NCBI GenBank assembly: GCA_002471665.1
Contig: DKQK01000039.1
Location: 1-8,465 of the forward strand
Direction: 5' to 3'
Length of the DNA: 8,465 bases
DNA from: Gammaproteobacteria bacterium UBA7310
Lineage (GTDB): Bacteria > Pseudomonadota > Gammaproteobacteria > Pseudomonadales > Ketobacteraceae
Shown here piece after piece: positions 1 to 6,885 of this stretch. Numbering within the stretch: position 1 is the stretch's first letter; each line of letters opens with the position of its first letter. The translations under genes were made by a program, and so were the position numbers. The notes beneath the pieces are model-generated. The model was not told the origin of the DNA. It did not search any database and saw only the letters and a program-made list of their open reading frames with translations.

Positions 1-25
1 TTCGTTCAAATTTTTCCTTTGACAT
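1..25 (-). CDS. tuf: Elongation factor Tu, N-terminal fragment (cut by window edge)
   Basis: Only the first eight codons are inside the window. They read MSKEKFER, the standard bacterial EF-Tu N-terminus. EF-Tu is the GTPase that delivers aminoacyl-tRNA to the ribosome. The ATG is preceded by a strong Shine-Dalgarno, AGGAGAAGG at 31-39 on the minus strand, 5 nt upstream. It lies directly downstream of four tRNA genes in the order known for the tufB copy of gammaproteobacteria, so it is probably co-transcribed with them and this is the tufB-type locus. I see no separate promoter or terminator in the 83 nt between the last tRNA and the start. The rest of the gene lies to the left of the window. 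Confidence 0.9.
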
Positions 26-108
26 TTGACCCTTCTCCTGGCCTGTACCTTTGAAGTTTCTTCATTACACACAAAAAACGGGAAGACACCAAGCCAACCC
101 GCATAATC

Positions 109-184
<76 letters not shown>

Positions 185-210
185 AAAAGCTTTATTTACC
201 ATAACAAGTA

Positions 211-284
<74 letters not shown>

Positions 285-345
285 CTGACCCTGCAAACAG
301 CGCCGGCATGCGACCACCAAGCTTTATGCCGCCGCACACAAATAA

Positions 346-430
346 TGGTGGAGGGGGCAGGATTTGAACCTGCGAAGGCTGAGCCGTCAGATTTACAGTC
401 TGATCCCTTTGACCACTCGGGAACCCCTCC
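346..430 (-). tRNA. tyrU: tRNA-Tyr (anticodon GTA)
   Basis: An 85-nt class II tRNA with a long variable arm and encoded CCA. The acceptor stem is GGAGGGG/CCCCTCC. The anticodon loop CTGTAAA (392-398) is closed by TCAGA/TCTGA, giving GTA at 394-396, which reads UAC and UAU. The variable arm and the GTGGTCAAAGGG D-arm are typical of bacterial tRNA-Tyr. Spacers of 61 nt and 50 nt separate it from tRNA-Gly and tRNA-Thr(TGT). Confidence 0.97.
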
Positions 431-480
431 GGAGCTTCCAACCTACTGGAAGCAAACAAACTCTTCGTTTGAACCTAAAC

Positions 481-556
481 TGGAGCTGGCGAGAGGAGTC
501 GAACCCCCGACCGGCTGATTACAAGTCAGCTGCTCTACCAACTGAGCTACGCCAGC
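481..556 (-). tRNA. thrU: tRNA-Thr (anticodon TGT)
   Basis: A 76-nt cloverleaf with encoded CCA and a perfect acceptor stem GCTGGCG/CGCCAGC. The anticodon loop CTTGTAA (519-525) is closed by GCTGA/TCAGC, giving TGT at 521-523, which reads ACA and ACG. The T-stem (GGGGG against CCTCT) needs two G-U pairs, a little weaker than usual, but the T-loop TTCGACT is normal. This is the promoter-proximal gene of the tRNA-tuf operon, matching thrU of E. coli. Confidence 0.96.
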
Positions 557-580
557 GCTGCTCATCAATTTAGGCCGCGA

Positions 581-609
581 ATTCTACGCAAATTATTTGG
601 TTTGTGCAA
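581..609 (-). promoter_or_regulatory. sigma70 promoter of the tRNA-tuf operon
   Basis: On the minus strand a -35 box TTGCAC (604-609) and a -10 box TAGAAT (581-586) are separated by exactly 17 bp. The bases after the -10 are TCGCGGCC, a GC-rich discriminator of the kind found at stable-RNA promoters under ppGpp/DksA control. Transcription should start near 571-575, leaving a leader of roughly 15-18 nt before tRNA-Thr(TGT). The -35 box and most of the spacer lie inside the last codons of the upstream SPOR gene. Confidence 0.8.
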
Positions 610-1324
610 ACATTTCACATGCAGCTTTTGAAATTTTTATACCGCTGCCTTGCACCACCAGGGTTTCGAGGGTTTTTTCAAGATTTTCAACAGGTTGTCC
701 AGGCGGGATTCGCACCCAAAATTCGCTCTCCACACTCTCCTTTTGCCTCAATTCGGCGGGAAAGCCAGCCTCCTTGACACTGGCTAAAACCCCCCTGGCT
801 GAACGCTCTTTGTTGAACAAGCCCAGCGATATTGCATTTCTGAGTTCTCCAGTTGAGACAAGATAGCTATCAATTTTCTTGGCCTGGAGATTTTTGAGTG
901 TCTGCATTGCCTCTCTACGGGTGGATGCCGGCGCCAAAAGAACCCAGTACTGGGTATCCCGGGACAACTCCAGCTCCTCCAATTCAGACGCAATGCCTTC
1001 GGTGAGCAGGTTCTTGACCAGCATCCTGCCGTTGGCCTCCTGCTGATAAGGGCCGACCGAAACACACAGTGCTTCCTTTTTAATTTCCACCTTATCCAGC
1101 TCGCGATGCACCGCCCCTGGCTCCTGGATAATGACCGGCGCCGGCGGCGGAGCACTGCTGGTGGCAGCAGGTAAACGTTCCGTCAACAACACCAGCCTGT
1201 CACCCTGCACCGGCGGCAAAGGATACTCCTGCGCACTGGAAACAGCCGGCACAGCGGAGCGGGAATACTCCCAGCCAAAATAAGCCACATTCAATACCAA
1301 AAGGGAAAATACAATCCAGCGCAT
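593..1324 (-). CDS. SPOR-like domain membrane protein
   Basis: A 243-residue protein with an N-terminal membrane anchor (about residues 3-18, MRWIVFSLLVLNVAYFGW), a Pro/Ala-rich linker (about 35-68), and a C-terminal part from about residue 86 to 243. In that part, strand-helix units such as CVSVGPY...GRMLVKNLLTEG and ISLGLFNKERSARGVLASVKEAGF resemble the repeats of SPOR (sporulation-related) peptidoglycan-binding domains. SPOR domains bind glycan strands lacking stem peptides, often at the septum. A protein of this size lies between coaX and the tRNA-tuf cluster in pseudomonads (the PA4278 position). The ATG at 1322-1324 is 18 nt after the coaX stop; the nearest AGGA is rather far upstream, so translation probably depends on coaX. 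The topology, with the bulk in the periplasm, is inferred. The assignment rests on motif resemblance plus context. Confidence 0.75.
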   Translation of the reverse strand: MRWIVFSLLVLNVAYFGWEYSRSAVPAVSSAQEYPLPPVQGDRLVLLTERLPAATSSAPPPAPVIIQEPGAVHRELDKVEIKKEALCVSVGPYQQEANGRMLVKNLLTEGIASELEELELSRDTQYWVLLAPASTRREAMQTLKNLQAKKIDSYLVSTGELRNAISLGLFNKERSARGVLASVKEAGFPAELRQKESVESEFWVRIPPGQPVENLEKTLETLVVQGSGIKISKAACEMFAQTK

Positions 1325-1342
1325 TATCTACTAGTTATCCTG

Positions 1343-2086
1343 TTATGCGTCTATGAGAAGTGCTGCGCTTTCAAGCAGTTGCATGCCTTCAAACACCAGA
1401 TCTTCCACCAGTTCATGTTGACTGTACAAATGAGAGCCTACAAGGGCCGCGTCGCCGCCTGCAAGAATAAGTTTAGCCTGTGGAAAGGATTTTAGGAGAT
1501 TTTGATAACTGGATTCGATCAACGCCACTAAACTGTACAGCGCGCCATGATAAATCGCTTCCGCCGTATTGACCCCCGGCACCAATGCGGCCGACTCAAA
1601 GCCTGCGGGGTCAGGACGAATATTGTCGGTTCCTGCCAACAGCCCCTGCAGCGCCAACGTCAGACCACTCACAATGTACCCACCCAGATGGTGACCCGCA
1701 ACGTCCACAAAATCCAGTGTGGCGGCTGTACCTGCGTCAACAACTGCGCACGCTTCGCCGTACCTTGCCCAGGCGGCGACAACCGCCAGCCACCGGTCTA
1801 TTCCAAGGCGATCCAGATCACGATAGGCACACTGAACCCCCAGAGCACTCGATGTTACGACGCAGCGCTGTAAAGGAAGCGACAGCGCAGACTTCAATTG
1901 TTCCGTTATCCCCTCCTGCCTCCGCTCCGTCAGAACACTGGCAAAAACCACTGCCGTCAGATCCCCGTGGCCGGACAAGGAATGCAACCAAGCATCAAAA
2001 CCCTCATAACTCTGAGCAGTGATCCCACCGTCCGACAGCCGCCATTTGAATCTCGAATTACCAAAATCCAGATAAAGAACACTCAT
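1343..2086 (-). CDS. coaX: Type III pantothenate kinase (CoaX)
   Basis: A 247-residue cytoplasmic enzyme that phosphorylates pantothenate with ATP, the first step of coenzyme A synthesis. CoaX enzymes are not feedback-inhibited by CoA. Visible ASKHA-fold motifs are the phosphate-1 loop DFGNS (residues 7-11), GIDRW (95-99), the catalytic DAGTAATLDF segment (117-126), GGYIVSGL (135-142) and LAGGDA near 208-213. Length fits the family (about 240-260). The ATG overlaps the birA stop as ATGA at 2083-2086, indicating translational coupling; no convincing separate Shine-Dalgarno is seen. The birA-coaX pairing is common in bacteria. Confidence 0.95.
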   Translation of the reverse strand: MSVLYLDFGNSRFKWRLSDGGITAQSYEGFDAWLHSLSGHGDLTAVVFASVLTERRQEGITEQLKSALSLPLQRCVVTSSALGVQCAYRDLDRLGIDRWLAVVAAWARYGEACAVVDAGTAATLDFVDVAGHHLGGYIVSGLTLALQGLLAGTDNIRPDPAGFESAALVPGVNTAEAIYHGALYSLVALIESSYQNLLKSFPQAKLILAGGDAALVGSHLYSQHELVEDLVFEGMQLLESAALLIDA

Positions 2087-3084
2087 TCAACAGCACGGAG
2101 ACTCATCTCCCCTCCTTTAATGATCTGGATGGCGCCTGAGATTTCCAATCTCAAGCCGCCACTGCTGTCCACTCCACGAGCAATACCGAATATGTCGGAC
2201 GCGCCGGTTTTAATCACCACTTCTTTGTCCGCGTAAACATCCAGTGCCTGCCATTCATCCCGAAACGCGGCGAATCCATTCGCGGCAAAGCGCTCCAGCA
2301 TTAGCAACAATTCCGAAATCACCACCGACGCCAGCAGATTACGGCCTATGCCCGGCCTGAATTCATCCAATTTGGCCCACGACTGATCAATGCCATGGGC
2401 AGCAGCCATAGGCAAACGGTGATTTACACCAACACCCAGCACCACCTGACAACGCCCCGACGGATCCCCCGTCATTTCCAGCAAAATCCCACTGAGCTTC
2501 GCGCCCCCTACCAGCAAGTCATTGGGCCACTTTAATCCCACCGCTGACACACCCAGCCTGCTGAGTGCTTTAGCCACTGCCACCCCGGTGGCCAAGCTAA
2601 GCCCTTCCAATTGCGCCGCCCCCTGATGGAACTCCCAGACAATGGACAAATACAGATTGCTCCCGAAAGGGGACACCCAATGACGCCCCCGTCGCCCGCG
2701 ACCGGCAGTCTGCTGTTCAGCAAGGCACACATAACCGGACCCCACACCTGTCGCCGCCCTCTGCAGAGCCACATCATTAGTGGAGGTCACCTGAGACCGG
2801 ACATCAAGCTGGCTCAACAACGCCCTGGCCCCATCATCCATTTGAGAGCAAACCTGCTCAGTGTCCAGCCACTCCATGGGATGAGCCAATCGGTACCCTT
2901 TACCGCGTACCGATTGGATATCCAGCCCTGACTCCTGAAGTTTCTGAATTTGTTTCCAGACCGCAGCACGGGACACTCCAAGCGAATCCCCAAGCTCGTC
3001 ACCACCATGAAACCGGCCATCGGCCAGCAAGGCTATCAGTTCCTGGAAACGATCATCAGCGGAATGCGGATTGTTTCTGCTCAA
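2083..3084 (-). CDS. birA: Bifunctional biotin-[acetyl-CoA-carboxylase] ligase / biotin operon repressor BirA
   Basis: A 333-residue protein with the two-function BirA layout. Residues about 12-65 form a winged helix-turn-helix (LADGRFHGGDELGDSLGVSR, AVWKQIQKLQESG, VRGKGYRL). The ligase domain follows with STND (101-104), the biotinyl-AMP loop GRGRRGR (128-134), KWPNDLLV (185-192), KLSGILLE (196-203) and GVGVN (217-221), then a small C-terminal domain. It makes biotinyl-5'-AMP, biotinylates the biotin carboxyl carrier protein, and as holo-repressor controls biotin genes. The start is TTG at 3082-3084, chosen because AAGGA sits 6 nt upstream and later starts would cut into the DNA-binding domain. 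The first ten codons overlap the end of arsR. Confidence 0.95.
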   Translation of the reverse strand: MSRNNPHSADDRFQELIALLADGRFHGGDELGDSLGVSRAAVWKQIQKLQESGLDIQSVRGKGYRLAHPMEWLDTEQVCSQMDDGARALLSQLDVRSQVTSTNDVALQRAATGVGSGYVCLAEQQTAGRGRRGRHWVSPFGSNLYLSIVWEFHQGAAQLEGLSLATGVAVAKALSRLGVSAVGLKWPNDLLVGGAKLSGILLEMTGDPSGRCQVVLGVGVNHRLPMAAAHGIDQSWAKLDEFRPGIGRNLLASVVISELLLMLERFAANGFAAFRDEWQALDVYADKEVVIKTGASDIFGIARGVDSSGGLRLEISGAIQIIKGGEMSLRAVE

Positions 3085-3382
3085 ATTCTTTCCTTATGCC
3101 TTCGCATACGATATCGCACAAATCGAACACAAACGGAGCCCCAATGGAGAAATACGCCTGGTTACCTTCCTGCCTGCGAATCACCAATCCTGCGCCCCGC
3201 AATATGGATAGATGTTTGGATACATTGGGTTGTGACGCCCCTGTAAGCTCCACAAGCCCCCCCACCGTAAGCTCGCCTTCGCGAAGATTATGCAATATTT
3301 TCAAACGCATAGGATCACTCAATACACGAAAGCGTTGGGCTACGACCTCTAACTGATCATCGGACATCACAAGACCGGACAC
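3056..3382 (-). CDS. ArsR/SmtB-family winged-helix transcriptional regulator
   Basis: A small dimeric repressor-type protein of about 108 residues. It shows the ArsR-family core: VAQRFRVLSDPMRLKIL (helices 1-2), a helix-turn-helix LTVGGLVELTGASQPNVSKH with recognition helix, then the beta-wing VIRRQEGNQAYFSI. The E. coli ArsR CVC metal box is absent in helix 3 (EGELTVGGL), and the SqrR/BigR cysteine in helix 2 is also absent (RLKILHNL). The only two cysteines are in the C-terminal helix, LCDIVC (codons 3116-3118 and 3104-3106), one helical turn apart. The start is uncertain. GTG at 3380-3382 is preferred because GAGG lies 5 nt upstream; ATG at 3365-3367 gives a more typical family N-terminus but has no Shine-Dalgarno; a TTG at 3413-3415 is also open. 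It is divergent from the MMPL operon and probably represses it and itself. The ligand is unknown. Confidence 0.88.
   Translation of the reverse strand: MSGLVMSDDQLEVVAQRFRVLSDPMRLKILHNLREGELTVGGLVELTGASQPNVSKHLSILRGAGLVIRRQEGNQAYFSIGAPFVFDLCDIVCEGIRKEFEQKQSAFR
3091..3095 (-). promoter_or_regulatory. Ribosome binding site that fixes the TTG start of birA
   Basis: AAGGA on the minus strand, 6 nt before the TTG at 3084. It lies inside the arsR coding region, so birA translation begins while ribosomes are still finishing arsR. This supports the non-ATG start and coupling of the two genes. Confidence 0.6.
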
Positions 3383-3442
3383 AAATACCTCACTTTCTGG
3401 GAGTCTGATCAACAAGAAGCCATGATATCACACAAGCGTGAG

Positions 3443-3471
3443 TTGACCATATAACTATATGGTTATATTAT
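3443..3471 (+). promoter_or_regulatory. sigma70 promoter of the MMPL operon
   Basis: TTGACC (3443-3448) and TATTAT (3466-3471) with a 17-bp spacer form a strong promoter pointing at the MMPL gene, with start expected near 3478 and a leader of about 35 nt. A perfect TATAAT (3469-3474) overlaps the -10 but would need a 20-bp spacer. The reverse strand also reads TATAAT at 3467-3472, but I find no good -35 for it, so the arsR promoter is not resolved. Confidence 0.75.
3446..3468. promoter_or_regulatory. Palindromic operator, candidate ArsR-family binding site
   Basis: ACCATATA-AC-TATATGGT (3446-3463) is a perfect inverted repeat with 8-bp arms and 2-bp centre. A second, overlapping perfect repeat is ATATAAC-N6-GTTATAT (3449-3468). 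Both cover the spacer and reach the -35 and -10 boxes of the MMPL promoter, so a bound dimer would block RNA polymerase. AT-rich imperfect or perfect 12-2-12-type palindromes overlapping promoters are usual for ArsR/SmtB regulators, and a gene of that family lies immediately on the other side. Binding itself is inferred. Confidence 0.7.
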
Positions 3472-3512
3472 AATGCCATTGTTTTACAGAACACCCTGCT
3501 TGTAGGTAACCG

Positions 3513-6062
3513 ATGAAAGATCAAATTGTGCACTTTGCTACCGGCCATCCTAAAAAGATTATGTGGCTCACGCTGGTTTTAACCCTGATCGCAGGTGCAA
3601 TGATTCCGCGTATTCATATCGACACTGACCCTGAGAACATGCTGCCTCCAGACCAACGGGACAGAGTGATCCGTGACCGGATTAAAGAGCAATTCAACCT
3701 TTATGATCTGATTGTCGTTGGCATCGTCAATGATCAGACCGATACGGGTATCTTCAACCATCAGTCATTAGCCAATCTGAAATCTTTAAGTGATCAAATT
3801 GAAGCCATTGAGGGCGTGATCGATCACGAGCTTATGAGCCTGGCATCGGTAGACAATATCACCCAGGAGAGCCCGGGAACGATCCGGTTCCAGTGGATGA
3901 TTCCGGATAACCGCGACGAACAACTGCCTCCCGCAGAGTTGGAACAGGCGACAAATCGACTCCCCATGTTCAAGAACACGCTGGTATCTGAAGATGGAAA
4001 GGCCGCTGCCATCTATGTACCAATCGAAAAAAAGGAGCTGAGCCACGAAATAGCGCAAAAAATCCAGTCCATTATTGACCAACTTCCTCCCGGAGACGAA
4101 TACCACATAACAGGATTACCGGTCGCTGAGGACACCTTTGGTATTGAGATGTTCATTCAGATGGCAATCTCCGCGCCCATGGCGGCAGTTGCGATTTTTC
4201 TATTGATGTGGATCTTCTTTCGCAGTTTTGCGCTGATAACCGCGCCAATGCTGGTGGCGATGGCTACCGTCATCATCACGATGGGAGCGCTCATCGGCAT
4301 GGGCTACACCGTGCATATAATGAGTTCCATGATCCCCATATTTCTTATGCCCATTGCGGTGGTGGATTCCGTCCACATCCTGTCTGAGTTCGCAGAACTG
4401 CACAAACCAGGTGACAGGGTGAAAGACACCATTGAAAAAGTAATACAAAACCTTTTCAGGCCCATGCTGTTCACTTCGATAACATCGGCCGTGGGTTTTG
4501 CTTCCTTGGCATTTACTCCCATTCCGCCAGTACAGATATTCGGCTTATTCGTTGCATTCGGAATCGTTTTGGCATTCCTGTTTACAATTGTATTCGTTCC
4601 CGCTTATATCGCTATGTTGTCGGAAGACCGCATTCAATTACTGGCTAAAAAACACCATACAGACAGCGCTGTAGCTTTGGATGGCTTTCTCAATAGGTTC
4701 AGGCGAGTGGCAATTGGCAACGCTAAAGTAACGGTCACCATCGCATTGGTCTTGTCTGTATTCAGCTATGTCGGTATCAAAAAGATCGAGATCAACGACA
4801 ACCCTGTGCGTTGGTTTAAAGAAGATCACAGGATTCGAGTTGCAGATCGTGTTTTGAATTCCCATTTTGCGGGAACCTACGACGCTTACCTGGTATTCAG
4901 AAAAGACACGTCAGCCATGCAACAGCAAATATTGTCTGAATTGCATCAGGCGGCCGCAGAGAGCGAAGTTGCGAAAAGCATCCTTTCTGCGAGCCTCAAC
5001 GGCCGCACTGACTTCAACAAACAGATAAGCAGGTTGATCCAGAGCGCCGACGATGCTGCCTTTGAAGCTGAATCCCCCTCAGATGTGGTGGCTTTAGAGA
5101 ATCTCATAGCGACTGCCGAACAGGCCCAGACGGAACTGAAGTATTTCATGCAACCGGAAGCGCTCAGCTATATGGAAGCGTTGCAACAGCATCTCCTTGA
5201 GGGAACGCTGGTAGGTAAATCGAACAGCATTGTTGACCTGGTAAAAACGGTATATCGGGAGCTACAAGGTGGAGACAAAACATTTTACCGCATCCCAGAC
5301 AATAGCAACCAAACCGCGCAAACCATATTAAGTTACCAGTCATCACATCGCCCCTATGACCTATGGCACTTCGTAACACCAGACTACCAAAACGCTGCCC
5401 TCTGGTTGCAACTCAAAAGCGGCGACAATAAAGACATGTCCATCGTTGTGGAACAGGTTGAGCAATATATTTCTGGGCACCCACTACCAGCTGGTCTTAG
5501 CGTGCAGTGGGGAGGTTTGACCTACATTAATGTGGTGTGGCAGGAAGCCATGGTTAAAGGCATGTTAAACAGCTTGTTCGGCGCTTTTGTTATGGTTTTT
5601 GTTGTCATGGTGCTTCTGTTCAGATCGCTCCTCTACGGCGTGCTCGCGATGATACCACTCAGCCTGACGATCGCCCTGATATACGGATTAATAGGCTGGA
5701 TAAGTAAAGACTATGATATGCCCGTTGCAGTACTTTCTTCCCTGACATTGGGTTTATCCGTGGACTTTGCCATACATTTTCTCGACCGTGCACGGGCAAT
5801 CCATGAAGACACTGGTAGCTGGACCACTACAATGAACCTTATGTTTGGGGAGCCAGGCATCGCTATTCTTCGTAATGCCATCGTCATTGCAATTGGCTTC
5901 CTGCCACTACTGGCAGCACCATTGGTTCCTTACAACACAGTGGGCATATTCCTGGCTTCGATTATGGCCACCAGCTGTGTCGTCACGTTACTACTGTTAC
6001 CGGCCATAATGTCCCTAATACAAGGCATCCTCTTCCCTGAAAAAACAAGGAGTGCAAAATGA
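3513..6062 (+). CDS. MMPL/RND-superfamily inner-membrane transporter
   Basis: An 849-residue protein with the duplicated RND layout of 12 predicted membrane helices: TM1 about 14-32; TM2-6 about 213-369; TM7 about 403-422; TM8-12 about 682-838. Two large periplasmic loops sit at about 33-212 and 423-680. Each half carries an acidic residue with a nearby histidine in the TM4/TM10 position: VVDSVHI (D285, H288) and SVDFAIHF (D751, H755). These are likely the proton-relay positions of the MMPL/Patched group. Helical stretches in loop 2 (about 465-570) make it larger than loop 1. Such proteins move lipids or other hydrophobic molecules to the outer leaflet or periplasm using the proton gradient. 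The ATG has a weak TAGGT 5 nt upstream. It is the first gene of the operon and overlaps the next by ATGA. No membrane-fusion protein is encoded nearby, unlike tripartite AcrB-type pumps. The substrate is not readable from sequence. Confidence 0.92.
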   Translation: MKDQIVHFATGHPKKIMWLTLVLTLIAGAMIPRIHIDTDPENMLPPDQRDRVIRDRIKEQFNLYDLIVVGIVNDQTDTGIFNHQSLANLKSLSDQIEAIEGVIDHELMSLASVDNITQESPGTIRFQWMIPDNRDEQLPPAELEQATNRLPMFKNTLVSEDGKAAAIYVPIEKKELSHEIAQKIQSIIDQLPPGDEYHITGLPVAEDTFGIEMFIQMAISAPMAAVAIFLLMWIFFRSFALITAPMLVAMATVIITMGALIGMGYTVHIMSSMIPIFLMPIAVVDSVHILSEFAELHKPGDRVKDTIEKVIQNLFRPMLFTSITSAVGFASLAFTPIPPVQIFGLFVAFGIVLAFLFTIVFVPAYIAMLSEDRIQLLAKKHHTDSAVALDGFLNRFRRVAIGNAKVTVTIALVLSVFSYVGIKKIEINDNPVRWFKEDHRIRVADRVLNSHFAGTYDAYLVFRKDTSAMQQQILSELHQAAAESEVAKSILSASLNGRTDFNKQISRLIQSADDAAFEAESPSDVVALENLIATAEQAQTELKYFMQPEALSYMEALQQHLLEGTLVGKSNSIVDLVKTVYRELQGGDKTFYRIPDNSNQTAQTILSYQSSHRPYDLWHFVTPDYQNAALWLQLKSGDNKDMSIVVEQVEQYISGHPLPAGLSVQWGGLTYINVVWQEAMVKGMLNSLFGAFVMVFVVMVLLFRSLLYGVLAMIPLSLTIALIYGLIGWISKDYDMPVAVLSSLTLGLSVDFAIHFLDRARAIHEDTGSWTTTMNLMFGEPGIAILRNAIVIAIGFLPLLAAPLVPYNTVGIFLASIMATSCVVTLLLLPAIMSLIQGILFPEKTRSAK

Positions 6063-6880
6063 AATCCGTTACCAACGCGCTGAGCGTACTGCTAGTTGGC
6101 CTATTCACCTCATCCGCTTGCCTGGTGGCATCGGCTGAAACCATCACTGCTGATCAGATAGTGCAGCGGGCAAACCATGTTGCATTTTATCAGGGTCAGG
6201 ATGGAAGAGCGGAAACCCGAATGAAAATCATTGACGGCAGCGGCAGAGAGCAACTGCGTCAATTCACGATCTTACGGAAGAATGTAACCGACGGTGGCGA
6301 CCAACAGTTTTTTGTATTCTTCCAAAGACCCTCGGATGTTAAACGCACGGCTTTTCTGGTTAAGAAACACATCGACCGTGATGATGACCGCTGGCTGTAT
6401 TTGCCAAGTCTGGACTTGGTGAAGCGGATATCAGCGGGCGACAAGCGAACCAGTTTTGTTGGAAGTGACTTCTACTATGAAGATGTTTCCGGTCGCTCTC
6501 TAAAGGCTGACAAGCACACCCTAACGGAAACCACAGAATCACATTACATTATCGACAATTATCCGGTTGACCCTGACGGGGTCGAGTTCAAACATTATAA
6601 AGTCTGGGTAAACAAAGCAACTTATCTGCCAGAAAAAACCGAATATTTTGACGATCAAGAAAATCTATATCGCAGCATCGAGGCTTTAGACCAACAGGAA
6701 ATTGACGGCTATATCACGGTAACGAAAATGAAAGTAACCGATCACAGAACAGGGGGATACACCCTTAGTGAGATACGCTTTATCAAGTACAACATAGGCA
6801 TCGACGATGACGTATTTTCTGAGCGATCACTGCGAACACCACCACAGGAATGGTTGAAAAGACCTACAAATAAAACGTGA
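6059..6880 (+). CDS. Periplasmic LolA-like protein (outer membrane lipoprotein-sorting protein family)
   Basis: A 273-residue secreted protein. Residues 1-26 are a signal peptide ending ASA before ETITA (signal peptidase I site). The mature part has the marks of the LolA/LolB-like 'outer membrane lipoprotein-sorting' family: an early helix TADQIVQRAN, FFVFFQRPSDVKRTAFLV (about 84-101), RWLYLPSLDLVKRIS (111-125), SFVGSDFYYED (132-142) and the closing FSERSLRTPP (253-262). These proteins have an open half-barrel that binds acyl chains or other hydrophobic ligands. This family is often encoded beside MMPL transporters. The start is secure: AAGGAG at 6047-6052 lies 6 nt before the ATG, which overlaps the MMPL stop (ATGA). 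It probably takes cargo from the MMPL pump across the periplasm. It is a paralogous family, not the housekeeping LolA itself, which is shorter (about 200 residues). Confidence 0.87.
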   Translation: MKSVTNALSVLLVGLFTSSACLVASAETITADQIVQRANHVAFYQGQDGRAETRMKIIDGSGREQLRQFTILRKNVTDGGDQQFFVFFQRPSDVKRTAFLVKKHIDRDDDRWLYLPSLDLVKRISAGDKRTSFVGSDFYYEDVSGRSLKADKHTLTETTESHYIIDNYPVDPDGVEFKHYKVWVNKATYLPEKTEYFDDQENLYRSIEALDQQEIDGYITVTKMKVTDHRTGGYTLSEIRFIKYNIGIDDDVFSERSLRTPPQEWLKRPTNKT

Positions 6881-6885
6881 CTCAT

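Noticed and set aside
303..331. CGGCAT/ATGCCG hairpin in the tRNA-Gly/tRNA-Tyr spacer
   Set aside because: A 6-bp stem with a 17-nt loop in a GC-rich spacer is not distinguishable from chance; at most a processing feature.
784..1155. Minus-strand open frame inside the SPOR gene
   Set aside because: Shifted frame of a gene with a better supported reading; Arg/Ser/Trp-rich sequence without domain motifs.
1547..2236. Several plus-strand open frames opposite coaX and birA
   Set aside because: Antisense shadows of two genes with clear family motifs, favoured by high GC.
3056..3382. ArsR protein as a SqrR/BigR-type persulfide sensor, suggested by the DUF2892 gene
   Set aside because: The conserved helix-2 cysteine of that group is replaced (RLKILHNL); only the C-terminal pair exists.
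3423..3430. TGATATCA palindrome in the arsR leader as a second operator
   Set aside because: Eight bases with no similarity to the promoter palindrome; too short to support.
3786..5379. Minus-strand open frames opposite the MMPL gene
   Set aside because: They lie antisense to a long, motif-supported gene and have no recognisable start signals or domains.
6086..6140. LolA-like protein as a lipoprotein (SSAC at residues 18-21)
   Set aside because: The -3 position of the candidate lipobox is Ser, not Leu/Val/Ile, and a good signal peptidase I site (ASA) follows at residue 26.
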